Source: Streptomyces regalis (GTDB taxonomy: Bacteria > Actinomycetota > Actinomycetes > Streptomycetales > Streptomycetaceae). From it: a stretch of DNA of 40,790 nucleotides. The first letter of the stretch is position 1. Every line of letters begins with the position of its first letter. The stretch lies in NCBI RefSeq assembly GCF_001509475.1, contig NZ_LLZG01000405.1:1-40790 (forward strand), written 5' to 3'. The notes beneath the pieces are model-generated. The model saw only the letters and a list, made by a program, of their open reading frames with translations. It searched no databases and was not told the DNA's origin. A program made the translations under genes and the position numbers. Positions 32,117 through 40,633 of this stretch are shown piece by piece.

Positions 32117-32464
32117 TCAGAACTTGATTTTGGGCAGCTTGTACCCCTTCGGCCACTTCGCCTTGTTGGAGCACTCCACGGTCGGCCCGGAATCCACGTC
32201 CCCGCCGTTCAACAGGCTCCCGTCAGGATGCACGAAGCGAGGCTGCTCGATCGTCTGGCAATCCTGCTTCTGCTTGACGAGATACCTGCCCTTCTTGTCC
32301 TTGCGGACGACCTCGCTCTTCTTGATGCAGACGATGTCGCCCTGCTCGGAGATCGTGCAGTCCCCCTTGGGGTCGTCGGCATACGCCGGCGCGACACCGC
32401 TGTAGATCACGGCGAGAGCACCAAGGAGCCCCGAGACGGTTGCGATCCTCTGTCGACCGATCAT
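32117..32464 (-). CDS. Small secreted four-cysteine protein, member 1
   Basis: 115 residues. Signal peptide MIGRQRIATVSGLLGALAVIYSGVAPAYA; the mature part is basic (Lys-rich), with Cys in GDC, DIVC, QDC and VEC contexts: SEQGDIVCIKKSEVVRKDKKGRYLV...DCQTIEQPRF...GSLLNGGDVDSGPTVEC. The same order and spacing occur in the protein at 33493 (DAQGNIIC, VTC, GLLNPGRVRLGPQITC), so the two define a family with two likely disulfides. AAAGGAAGG lies before ATG 32464. I know no homologue of defined function. Confidence 0.82.
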   Translation of the reverse strand: MIGRQRIATVSGLLGALAVIYSGVAPAYADDPKGDCTISEQGDIVCIKKSEVVRKDKKGRYLVKQKQDCQTIEQPRFVHPDGSLLNGGDVDSGPTVECSNKAKWPKGYKLPKIKF

Positions 32465-32689
32465 GTGCTGCCTTCCTTTGCAAATCGAGGCCCGAACGCC
32501 TGTGCCGTCGATCGGCACGCGCCCGAGCCTGGGAGAAGGTCGAAATACGATTGGGTGCAGCCCGGCCGCGCACCCTGATGGGTCTTCCGCGCGTCCGGGC
32601 TGCTTTGCTAAGGGTGTTGTTCAGCACACCGTTGGAAACGGTGTTCCGAGGGAAGTCGATGCGCCTGTCGTGACGTTGCGAGGCGACGT

Positions 32690-32787
32690 CCATGAGGCCG
32701 GCTGTGGAACGAAATTCCGAGCCGATACCGAGCCACTCGCCTCGCGACCGTCACGACGACAATCGCAGTGCCCTGAAACTCGCGCAC
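32690..32787 (-). pseudogene. Possible decayed MRKLH-leader gene
   Basis: On the reverse strand GAGGGTTCG-GTG-CGCGAGTTTCAG gives VREFQGTAIVVVTVA, matching the GAGGGTTCC-ATG leader and MRKLHKAALVVAA start of the intact genes base by base with several changes. Downstream the frame is unlike a secreted protein. It probably represents a lost family member; weak evidence. Confidence 0.4.
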
Positions 32788-32805
32788 CGAACCCTCGGCA
32801 TTTCC

Positions 32806-33150
32806 TTACTGAGCGGCGATCGGAGCGGCGTACTCGCCGTAGCCGTACTCCGGAGCAACGGTCTTGGGAGCGACCTCCGGAGCAGCCTGCGGAGCGGCCT
32901 GCGGAGCGGCCTGCGGAGCGGCCTGCGGAGCGGCCTGCGGCGCTGCCGCGGGCGCGGCCGCAGGGGCAGCGTTCGCCGTGTCGTACGGGGCACCCCACGT
33001 GGCCACCGCGTTGGCCGTCGAGGTGGCCACCGCGGTGGCGTTCTGACCGTCCCAGTCACCCTCGCCGGCGAAGGCGGCACCCGCACCGGCACCGAAGGAC
33101 AGCCCTGCAACCGCCGCGGCTACGACCGCAACGCGCTGAAACCTGCGCAT
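32806..33150 (-). CDS. Secreted Ala/Pro/Gln repeat protein
   Basis: 114 residues. Signal peptide MRRFQRVAVVAAAVAGLSFGAGAGAAFA, a short segment GEGDWDGQNATAVATSTANAVATWGAPYDTANA, then perfect APQA repeats (AAPQAAPQAAPQ) and a Tyr/Glu end (EYGYGEYAAPIAAQ). No Cys. The repeat is also perfect in DNA (four exact 12-base units at 32887-32934), so copy number probably varies between strains. It resembles the 29133 protein in being exported, low-complexity and Pro/Gln/Ala/Tyr-rich. Confidence 0.8.
   Translation of the reverse strand: MRRFQRVAVVAAAVAGLSFGAGAGAAFAGEGDWDGQNATAVATSTANAVATWGAPYDTANAAPAAAPAAAPQAAPQAAPQAAPQAAPQAAPEVAPKTVAPEYGYGEYAAPIAAQ
32887..32934. repeat. Perfect 12-base tandem repeat, four units
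   Basis: CTGCGGAGCGGC repeated four times exactly, with degenerate units on both sides. In frame with the secreted protein gene, each unit encodes four residues (APQA). Confidence 0.9.
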
Positions 33151-33407
33151 AGTTTGACCCTTTCTTCCCGGGCACGAGGCCCTGGTTGACTACTTAGTGT
33201 GAGCATATACATGCGAACCGTAGCAATTTGGGATCTTTGACCCTTCTCTGTGTCGTGTCGGCCCATGCCAAGGAACCCTTCCGTCCGCTTCGCCATGGAC
33301 GTGAAAGGCACTGTTCTCCCTTGAAAGAAACGACAGTTCCCCGAGGGCGAGTCACGGGCAGCGCGCGGCGGTCACCCGTTTGCCGACGGTGGCGTCCGTG
33401 GACGCGA
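33151..33407. other. Upstream region of the APQA-repeat gene
   Basis: No gene seen. The part next to the start (33190-33240) is A/T-richer, with GCATATACATGC, and likely holds the promoter. Confidence 0.45.
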
Positions 33408-33457
33408 AAGCGGCGGATGGCCGGACCAGGTCGCGCTGGTCCGGCCATCCGCCGCTT
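33408..33457 (-). terminator. 22-bp perfect hairpin after four-Cys protein 2
   Basis: A 22-base arm beginning AAGCGGCGGATGG pairs perfectly with 33436-33457 around GTCGCG. It lies 36 bases past the stop of the reverse-strand gene ending at 33493. The longest perfect stem in the window. Confidence 0.88.
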
Positions 33458-33492
33458 GAAGGCAGGGAAGTCGGGGGAGTCCGCCCCGGGTC

Positions 33493-33861
33493 TCAGATGG
33501 GCAATCCGAGCTGTGACAGGCGGGGTTCAGCGTTGTTGTCACTCTGGGGCGCCGGCACTTCGGGCGCCTCCTGAGCACAGGTGATCTGGGGACCGAGCCG
33601 AACCCGCCCCGGGTTCAGCAGACCGGCAGCGGGCAAGGTCAACGGCTCCGTCGGCTGGCAGGTCACCGACCGGCGCAGGGCGATGTCCTCGCCCTCCTTC
33701 GTTTCGCCCACGATCCGCTGGGTGCAGATGATGTTGCCCTGCGCGTCGGCGCCGCAGACGCCCGGCAGGGCTACGGCGTAAGCCTGGCCGACGCCGATCC
33801 AGGTCATGGCCAGGCCGCCGAGAAGCCCCGAGACGGCCGCGATCTTCTTTCCGTTGAACAT
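33493..33861 (-). CDS. Small secreted four-cysteine protein, member 2
   Basis: 122 residues. Signal peptide MFNGKKIAAVSGLLGGLAMTWIGVGQAYA; mature part with Cys in PGVC, NIIC, VTC and ITC contexts, collinear with the protein at 32117. Shared pattern: C-x(8)-QG-(N/D)-I-(I/V)-C, then about 23 residues to C-Q, then GLLN and GP-x-(I/V)-x-C. It has an extra tail (APQSDNNAEPRLSQLGLPI). AAAGGAGA lies nine bases before ATG 33861. The two signal peptides share KIAAVSGLLGGLA-like sequence, pointing to duplication. Confidence 0.82.
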   Translation of the reverse strand: MFNGKKIAAVSGLLGGLAMTWIGVGQAYAVALPGVCGADAQGNIICTQRIVGETKEGEDIALRRSVTCQPTEPLTLPAAGLLNPGRVRLGPQITCAQEAPEVPAPQSDNNAEPRLSQLGLPI

Positions 33862-34202
33862 GTCCTGCGTCTCCTTTGTGAGGGGTGCCCCGGGTGCCTT
33901 GCACCGCGAACTGCCGCGGTGGGCCCCGGGGATGTCGGAGAGGCGGGCCCCGGCGTCAGACTCGTGCCAGGGACGCGCGGGGCCGCATTGCTTACGAAGT
34001 GAAGGACTGACCTGAGGTGAACTGAAAGACCGACCTGTCGGCAGACACTGAGGCCGCAACCCGCGCCCGAGCCGAAGGCTTCAGGGCAGCGAGGTTCAGG
34101 TCGTGCGCGCGCAACCGCTCATCTACGCGCCGGAGTTCAGCGTCCTTGCGCACGCGTACGGGCCCGAGGAGCGGCTTTGCGCTCCGGGCGGCCGCACATG
34201 AA
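33862..34202. other. Spacer upstream of four-Cys protein 2
   Basis: About 340 bases with no convincing gene. It contains one TACGAAGT half-site (33993-34000), the same octamer as in the peptide promoters, without a partner at the right distance. The stretch 33990-34040 is A/T-richer and a promoter is likely there. Confidence 0.45.
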
Positions 34203-34237
34203 CGGGCCCCTTCGGGGGGTGACCCCGAAGGGGCCCG
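34203..34237 (-). terminator. Terminator of the short RPYQECSPQ protein gene
   Basis: CGGGCCCCTTCGGGG pairs perfectly with CCCCGAAGGGGCCCG around GGTGA (15-bp stem), about 33 bases past the stop at 34270. Confidence 0.88.
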
Positions 34238-34269
34238 CGGAAGGCGTCGGCACGGCTACGCCGCCGACC

Positions 34270-34497
34270 TCAACCAGTGAAGGCGTTGTTGAACTGGCCG
34301 CAGGTGGTGTCGAAGGTCTCGGCGAGGCCGAGCACGGCGATCGGCAGGTCGCCCTCGGCCACCGTCTGCGGGCTGCACTCCTGGTAGGGGCGGTAGAGAT
34401 CGGTGCTCGCCTCGTAGGCGACACCGGTACCGGCACCGATGGCGGACAGGCTGCCGGCCGCGGCTGCGACGATCATGACCTGGTGAAGCTTGCGCAT
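34270..34497 (-). CDS. Small secreted protein consisting of the RPYQECSPQ module
   Basis: 75 residues. Signal peptide MRKLHQVMIVAAAAGSLSAIGAGTGVA, then YEASTDLYRPYQECSPQTVAEGDLPIAVLGLAETFDTTCGQFNNAFTG, i.e. just the two-Cys module found at the end of the 30360 protein. This shows that the module can stand alone. An upstream in-frame ATG (34515) would add six residues, but the shared GAGGGTTCC leader directly before ATG 34497 favours the shorter form. It is the outermost secreted-protein gene, next to tRNA-Thr. Confidence 0.84.
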   Translation of the reverse strand: MRKLHQVMIVAAAAGSLSAIGAGTGVAYEASTDLYRPYQECSPQTVAEGDLPIAVLGLAETFDTTCGQFNNAFTG

Positions 34498-34728
34498 GGA
34501 ACCCTCGGTTTTCATTACCTATACATAGAGGCTGATTGCCTACTGTGACTGCACGAACACTAGCAGTTACGAACCGGTTCCATGCCGGTGCATGTCCCGT
34601 GTCCGAGAGGGGAGATGGGTGCACGCGGCGTTGCCGAGGGTGACGGAGACGACTCAAACCCGGCCTGGCGCAGACTTACTTAAGAGCGAGCGTCGCGCTC
34701 AGGCTCTGTGGCGGGTTGTCGATGTTGG

Positions 34729-34806
34729 TGGAGCCCCCTGTCGGATTCGAACCGACGACCTGCTGTTTACAAGACAGCCGCTCTGGACCAGCTGAGCTAA
34801 GGAGGC
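34729..34806 (-). tRNA. tRNA-Thr, anticodon UGU
   Basis: The reverse strand gives a complete 78-base cloverleaf: acceptor GCCTCCT with AGGGGGC, D arm GCTC/GAGC, anticodon arm GCTGT-CTTGTAA-ACAGC with anticodon TGT, T arm GTCGG-TTCGAAT-CCGAC, and an encoded CCA. Its 3' end faces the accessory region. I found no second copy of its 3' end in the window. Confidence 0.95.
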
Positions 34807-35023
34807 CTGCACGCGCTGTCACGCACGCGCCCGTGCAGTGTACCCAGGTTCCGAGTGGGCCCTGTCGAAAATTTCCGCGAAGTTCACATGCCTCCAGGTA
34901 CTGACAGATCGGGCGACCGCCAGGTAGCGTCCAGATCCAGTCCGCACATGTGGACTAAACCAACCACCTTCCTACAACGGATCGTCCGGCACGTTCCTGC
35001 CGGTAGAAGGGGGCCCATTCACC

Positions 35024-36112
<1,089 letters not shown>

Positions 36113-36170
36113 GGAAGCGCCCGAGGGCACGTACAGGCAGCACAACCCCGGGTAATTCACCCAGGTTGAC

Positions 36171-36206
36171 GAAGAGGGCCCCGCAGACCCCTGCGGGGCC
36201 CTTCTT
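36171..36206 (+). terminator. Terminator after msiK
   Basis: GGGCCCCGCAG pairs with CTGCGGGGCCC, followed by TTCTTGTTGT, about 60 bases past the msiK stop. Confidence 0.85.
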
Positions 36207-36343
36207 GTTGTCGACAAATACCCCGACAGATCGGTCATTTCGAGCGCTGTGCGTCAACGCACCACCGAGAAGTGGCGCCACTCCGTCCCCCAAACCGGTG
36301 ACCGAATGTCGCCATGTCAGCACCGAACGCTACTCTCACTCGC

Positions 36344-36796
36344 GTGAAGCACTCCACCACCCAACAGACACGACGCGGCCACCGGGGCCCCGCCCGCCAG
36401 CTCGGCCGCACTCTCGCCCTCGTCCTGCCCGTCGTCCTGGTTCTCTCCGGGACCCTCGCGGTCACCCGGGTCAACTGGTCGGGGAACCCCTCGGACTCGG
36501 TGCTCACCGCGACCGACGTCTCGAGCGCGGGCGCGAAGAAGGCCCCGCGCGCCCCGCAGGACGTGCTGCGCGACCAGCTGCTGACCGAGCTGCAGGCGGA
36601 GAACCCCAGCGTCGCCCTCACCCACCTCCAGCAGGCCGTCGACGACCGCCCGTCCCTCGCCCGGCACTGCGCCTCGATCGCCCGCGCCCTCGGCCGCGCC
36701 GCGGTCCGCATGTACGGTCCGACGCGTGCGCAGTCGTACGCCCGGCCCGTCTGCGACACCGCCTTCGCTTCGGGGGTGGCGGCGGCGCACAGTTAG
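36344..36796 (+). CDS. Small membrane-anchored protein of unknown function
   Basis: 150 residues from GTG 36344 (an upstream ATG 36314 adds ten). A basic N-terminus, one transmembrane or uncleaved signal helix (LALVLPVVLVLSGTLAVTRV), then an outside part: Ser/Ala linker and a helical domain DVLRDQLLTELQAENPSVALTHLQQAVDDRPSLARHCASIARALGRAAVRMYG, with Cys in RHCAS and PVCDTAF. The family is not recognised; the conserved neighbourhood (msiK to cysS) suggests a core streptomycete gene. Confidence 0.78.
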   Translation: MKHSTTQQTRRGHRGPARQLGRTLALVLPVVLVLSGTLAVTRVNWSGNPSDSVLTATDVSSAGAKKAPRAPQDVLRDQLLTELQAENPSVALTHLQQAVDDRPSLARHCASIARALGRAAVRMYGPTRAQSYARPVCDTAFASGVAAAHS

Positions 36797-36903
36797 CCCT
36801 TGTCGGCCTCTTTCGAGGAACACTCCCCTTCCGGACGGTAACGGCTGATTAAGGAACGGTTGCCGGCGAATGCCGCGAGCGGGGCGCCGCGTACAGTTCG
36901 GTC

Positions 36904-37635
36904 ATGACTGATCCGAACGCCGCGTCCCGCCCCGTTCAAGCCGTCGTCCTGGCCGGCGGCCAAGGTTCTCGGCTGCGTCCGTACACCGACGACCGGCCCA
37001 AGCCGATGGTCGAGATCCCCGGTACGGGGACGCCGATCATCGGCCACCAGCTCGCCTGGCTCGCCGAAGAGGGCGTGACGGACGTGGTGGTCAGCTGCGG
37101 GCACCTCGCCGAGGTGTTGCAGGACTGGCTGAAGACGGCCGATCTTCCGCTCCATGTCACGACCGTCGTCGAGACGGAGCCGCTCGGACGAGGCGGCGGC
37201 CTGAAGTACGCTGCCGCGCACCTTCCGCACCCGGACAGGGCCTGGTACGCCACCAACGGCGACATCTGGACCCGCTTCTCGCTGCGCGACATGGCGGACT
37301 TCCACACCGAGCGCGACGCGGTCGCCACCCTCGCCCTCGCCCGGCCCCGGATCCCGTGGGGTGCGGTGAAGACGGACGGCTTCGGCCACATCACGGACTT
37401 CATCGAGTCCCCGCCGTCGACCTTCGAGATCAACGCGGGCGTCTACGTCTTCTCCCCCGCCTTCGCCTCCCTCCTCCCCGAACGCGGGGACCACGAACGC
37501 ACCACCTTCCCCCACCTGGCGCGGGAACGCCGTCTGGCCGGCTTCCCGATCCCCCAGGGGGCGTACTGGCGCGCCATCGACACGGCGAAGGACCTGACGG
37601 AGGCGGCGAAGGAACTGGCGGCGCTGGGACGCTGA
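36904..37635 (+). CDS. NDP-sugar pyrophosphorylase-like nucleotidyltransferase
   Basis: 243-residue GT-A-type nucleotidyltransferase: LAGGQGSRLRPYTDDRPKPM (residues 16-35, phosphate loop and Lys), PIIGHQLAWLAEEGVTDVVVSCGHLAE, YATNGDIWTRFSL (sugar-nucleotide metal site), INAGVYVFSP near the end. Like mannose-1-phosphate guanylyltransferases without the C-terminal left-handed helix. It would join a nucleotide to a sugar-1-phosphate. The exact sugar is unknown; no cell-wall glycan cluster adjoins it. Confidence 0.9.
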   Translation: MTDPNAASRPVQAVVLAGGQGSRLRPYTDDRPKPMVEIPGTGTPIIGHQLAWLAEEGVTDVVVSCGHLAEVLQDWLKTADLPLHVTTVVETEPLGRGGGLKYAAAHLPHPDRAWYATNGDIWTRFSLRDMADFHTERDAVATLALARPRIPWGAVKTDGFGHITDFIESPPSTFEINAGVYVFSPAFASLLPERGDHERTTFPHLARERRLAGFPIPQGAYWRAIDTAKDLTEAAKELAALGR

Positions 37636-37693
37636 GAGCGTCGTCGGCCGGAGCGCGGTCGGGGCCGGGATGCAACGGCCGTAGTAGTACGCC

Positions 37694-37739
37694 ACGACGA
37701 TGGGCCCCGGACGGATTCACGTCCGGGGCCCATCGTCGT
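37694..37739. terminator. Bidirectional terminator, 20-bp perfect stem
   Basis: ACGACGATGGGCCCCGGACG pairs perfectly with 37720-37739 around GATTCA, between the convergent genes ending at 37635 and 37811. Confidence 0.9.
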
Positions 37740-37810
37740 CGTAGCAGTCGGCGTCGGGGCGGTCTGTCAGCCGGTGGATCAGCTGCCGATCAGGTCGTCC
37801 ACCGGCCCGT

Positions 37811-39448
37811 TCACCCCAACAGGCCGCCCACCAGGCCCGGTTCGTCGGGTGAGGAGCCGCCCGTCGAGCCGCCGCCGGAGGAGGGGCCTCCGGAGGTCGG
37901 GCCGGTGCTGGTGCTGGGGGCCTCGTCGGCCGGGGTGGACTGCTGGGGCGGGGCCTGTCCCGCCGTGCCCTGCGTCTGGCTGGGCGTACCGGCACCCGCG
38001 GTGCCCGTGTCGCTGGTGGCGCCCGGCGTGGTCGCGGCGCCCGCGCTGGGGCTCGCCGTGCCCGACGTGGCGCCCTGGGTGGGCGAGTTGGAGGCCGACG
38101 GCGTCCTCTTGTGCCGCTTGCCGGGCTCCTGCGGGAGCGGGGAGCCGGGCAGTTCGTTGCGGGGGGCCTCGCCTGGGCCGGGGACGACGACGCGGTCGGA
38201 GTCGCGGACCGCACCGCCGAGGAGGGAGCCGACGAGGAGGGTGAGGCCGGTGACGATCGCGGTGACGAGGGCGCCGCGGCGCAGGACGTAGCTGCGGAGC
38301 TCCCAGATGTCGGAGCGGGGGCCGAGACGCCGCCAGGCCATGCCGGCGAGACGGCCGTCGATGGAGTAGACGGGGGCACCGGCGATGATCAGCGGGGACC
38401 ACGCGGCGAGATAGATGATGTCGGGGGTGTCGTAGACCGGGACGCTCTTCCAGCTGACGGTGAGCAGCAGCGCTGCGGACAGCAGGGCACCGACGACCGC
38501 GGCCACTCGCTGCCAGCACCCCAGGACCGTGAGCACGCCCACGATGACCTGGAAGAAGGCGATGACGAGCCCGGAGCCCACGGGGTGTTCGAGCGCGAAC
38601 TGACGGAGAGGTTCGGCGACTTCCCACGGATGCAGGGTGTTGAGCCACTTCACCATCGAGCCGCGCTTGCCGCCGTCGAAGTAGACGGGGTCGCAGAGCT
38701 TGCCCATGCCGGCGTAGATGGAGATGAAGCCGAGGAAGACGCGGAGGGGGAGGAGGACGACGCCGAGGTTCATGCGGCGGCCGGGGTAGTAGGCGTGCCG
38801 CGCGGGGTCGTCGCCGGACCGCTTGAGCGGCGCGCCGGTCCCGTCCACCGCCTCGGGTTCCTCGAACTCCTCGTCCTCGTAGGGGAGTTCCTCGTCGTAC
38901 GCGCTCTCGACCGTGCGCATGTTGGGCAGGAGACGGGCCTCGACGGACTCGTGCGTGCGCTGTGCGCCGACGATCGGTGTTTCGACGGTCTGCGTCAACT
39001 CGTCGTCGTAGCCGCCCGCGTAGCCCCGGTCATAGCCGCCGACCTCGACGCGCGGGATGACCTGGGTGCCCCCGGCGCCAGGGAGCGGTTCGTCGCCGTG
39101 GCGGACGCTGCCGTCCCGCACGGCCTGGAGCAGGCGGTGGGCGCCGGTGTCGTCGGGCGCGGACGTGCCGTTCCAGACGACGGGTCGGCGGCGGGCTGCG
39201 GGCGCGCCCGCTCTGCCGGCCGTGTTGACGAGGGGGATGCGGGTGGTGTCCTCGGTGGCGCTCAGGTGCCGCGCGATCCGCGGGGACTGGGGGCGCCGCG
39301 TCGACGCGCCCAACAACACGCGGAAACTCGCGTGATTGACGATGATCTGCGCCGGATCGCTCGGCACCTTCACCATGCTCAGCGCGGGAGCGTCGTCGTA
39401 TCCCGACGAGCGGTCCCCCGTGGGTGTGCGGGGTGTTCTGGTGTCCAC
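37811..39448 (-). CDS. DoxX-family membrane protein with long disordered ends
   Basis: 545 residues from GTG 39448 (a TTG two codons earlier is possible). Residues 1-215 are cytoplasmic and charged (Asp/Glu/Arg-rich, ending YEDEEFEEPEAVDGTGAPLKRSGDD). A DoxX-type four-helix domain follows (VVLLPLRVFLGFISIYAGMGKLCDPVYF, SGLVIAFFQVIVGVLTVLGCWQRVAAVVGALLSAALLLTVSW, IIYLAAWSPLIIAGA). A later helix (GALVTAIVTGLTLLVGSLLGG) leads to a C-terminal Ser/Thr/Pro/Gly/Gln-rich tail of about 130 residues, probably outside. DoxX relatives are linked to thiosulfate/quinone or redox chemistry, but the function of this long version is unknown. Confidence 0.85.
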   Translation of the reverse strand: MDTRTPRTPTGDRSSGYDDAPALSMVKVPSDPAQIIVNHASFRVLLGASTRRPQSPRIARHLSATEDTTRIPLVNTAGRAGAPAARRRPVVWNGTSAPDDTGAHRLLQAVRDGSVRHGDEPLPGAGGTQVIPRVEVGGYDRGYAGGYDDELTQTVETPIVGAQRTHESVEARLLPNMRTVESAYDEELPYEDEEFEEPEAVDGTGAPLKRSGDDPARHAYYPGRRMNLGVVLLPLRVFLGFISIYAGMGKLCDPVYFDGGKRGSMVKWLNTLHPWEVAEPLRQFALEHPVGSGLVIAFFQVIVGVLTVLGCWQRVAAVVGALLSAALLLTVSWKSVPVYDTPDIIYLAAWSPLIIAGAPVYSIDGRLAGMAWRRLGPRSDIWELRSYVLRRGALVTAIVTGLTLLVGSLLGGAVRDSDRVVVPGPGEAPRNELPGSPLPQEPGKRHKRTPSASNSPTQGATSGTASPSAGAATTPGATSDTGTAGAGTPSQTQGTAGQAPPQQSTPADEAPSTSTGPTSGGPSSGGGSTGGSSPDEPGLVGGLLG

Positions 39449-39582
39449 ACTCAACTAACCGAGTGACGTGTGGTTAGGACACTGCCTTGACCGGCCGGAT
39501 CTGTCCGGACCCCGTCAAGGATGCGCAGGTCGCACCACTGTCACCAGAATTGCCCCGCACGGGTGACGCCATGGACGCGTGT

Positions 39583-40524
39583 TCAGGCGCGTCGGCGGGC
39601 CGCCTCGTACAGGACGATGCCTGCGGCCACGCCCGCGTTGAGGGACTCCGCGCCGCCCGGCATCGGGATGCGGACACGGAAGTCGCAGGTTTCGCCGACC
39701 AGGCGCGACAGGCCCTTGCCCTCGCTGCCGACGACGATGACGACGGGGCCCGCCAGGGCCGCGAGGTCACCGAGTTCGCTCTCGCCGTCGGCGGCCAGAC
39801 CGACGACCACGATGCCCGCCTTCTTGTACGCCTCCAGGGCGCGGGTGAGGTTCGTGGCGCGGGCGACCGGCGTACGGGCGGCGGTGCCGGCGGACGTCTT
39901 CCAGGCACCGGCGGTCATGCCGGCCGCGCGGCGCTCGGGTACGACGACGCCGTGGCCGCCGAAGGCGGAGACCGAGCGGACCACGGCACCGAGGTTGCGC
40001 GGGTCGGTCACGCCGTCGAGCGCGACGATGAGCGGGTCCTCGCCGTCGTCGTAGGCCGCGGCGGCGAGGTCCTCGGGGTGGGCGTACTCGTAGGGCGGGA
40101 CCTGGAGGACCAGGCCCTGGTGGTTGAGGCCGTTCGTCATGCGGTCCAGCTCGGGGCGCGGGGCCTCCATGAGGTTGATGCCGCCGCGCTCGGCAGCGAG
40201 CTGGAGGGCCTCGCGGACGCGCTCGTCGTTGTCGATGAACTGCTGGACGTAGAGAGTGCTCGCGGGCACGCCTCCGCGCAGCGCCTCGACGACCGGGTTG
40301 CGGCCGACGACCAGCTCGGACGTCGACTTGCCGCCGCGCCCACGCGGCGCGGGACGGCGCAGGGCCTGCTTCGCCTTGGCGCCCGCGACGCGGTTCTTCT
40401 TGTGTCCCTTGCGCATCTCGGCGGGCGGGGTCGGGCCCTTGCCCTCCAGACCCTTGCGCCGCTGGCCGCCACTGCCGACCTGCGCGCCCTTCTTGCCGGA
40501 CATGCGGCGGTTGTTAGCGGCCAT
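39583..40524 (-). CDS. rlmB: 23S rRNA (guanosine-2'-O)-methyltransferase, SpoU/TrmH family
   Basis: 313 residues. A Lys/Arg/Gly-rich N-terminal extension (1-65) typical of actinobacterial members; the L30e-like RNA-binding domain [23 protein letters not shown] to about 140; and the SPOUT methylase domain with motif 1 [27 protein letters not shown], motif 2 [15 protein letters not shown], and motif 3 [22 protein letters not shown] forming the knot that binds AdoMet. It likely methylates G2251 of 23S rRNA as RlmB does; the TrmH-like alternative is less likely given the L30e domain. The cysS-rlmB order is the usual actinobacterial arrangement. Confidence 0.93.
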   Translation of the reverse strand: MAANNRRMSGKKGAQVGSGGQRRKGLEGKGPTPPAEMRKGHKKNRVAGAKAKQALRRPAPRGRGGKSTSELVVGRNPVVEALRGGVPASTLYVQQFIDNDERVREALQLAAERGGINLMEAPRPELDRMTNGLNHQGLVLQVPPYEYAHPEDLAAAAYDDGEDPLIVALDGVTDPRNLGAVVRSVSAFGGHGVVVPERRAAGMTAGAWKTSAGTAARTPVARATNLTRALEAYKKAGIVVVGLAADGESELGDLAALAGPVVIVVGSEGKGLSRLVGETCDFRVRIPMPGGAESLNAGVAAGIVLYEAARRRA

Positions 40525-40633
40525 GACCTACCCGTCTCTGCTCTGGAGAAGTGAAGCGTGTGTTCGTACGACTATGAAGTGTGCCGCCCGCAGGCCCGGA
40601 CGGCACAATCGATCTTCCCGGGCACGGCCGGCC

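Noticed and set aside
32864..33046. CRISPR-like look of repeated 12-base units
   Set aside because: Units are contiguous, with no spacers, and are in frame in a secreted protein gene.
33993..34000. TACGAAGT octamer as a third peptide-type promoter
   Set aside because: The partner half-site at the 16-base spacing is missing; kept only as a remark.
34729..34806. tRNA-Thr as an integration site with attL/attR
   Set aside because: I found no second copy of the tRNA 3' end and no integrase gene in the window, so an integrative element is not supported.
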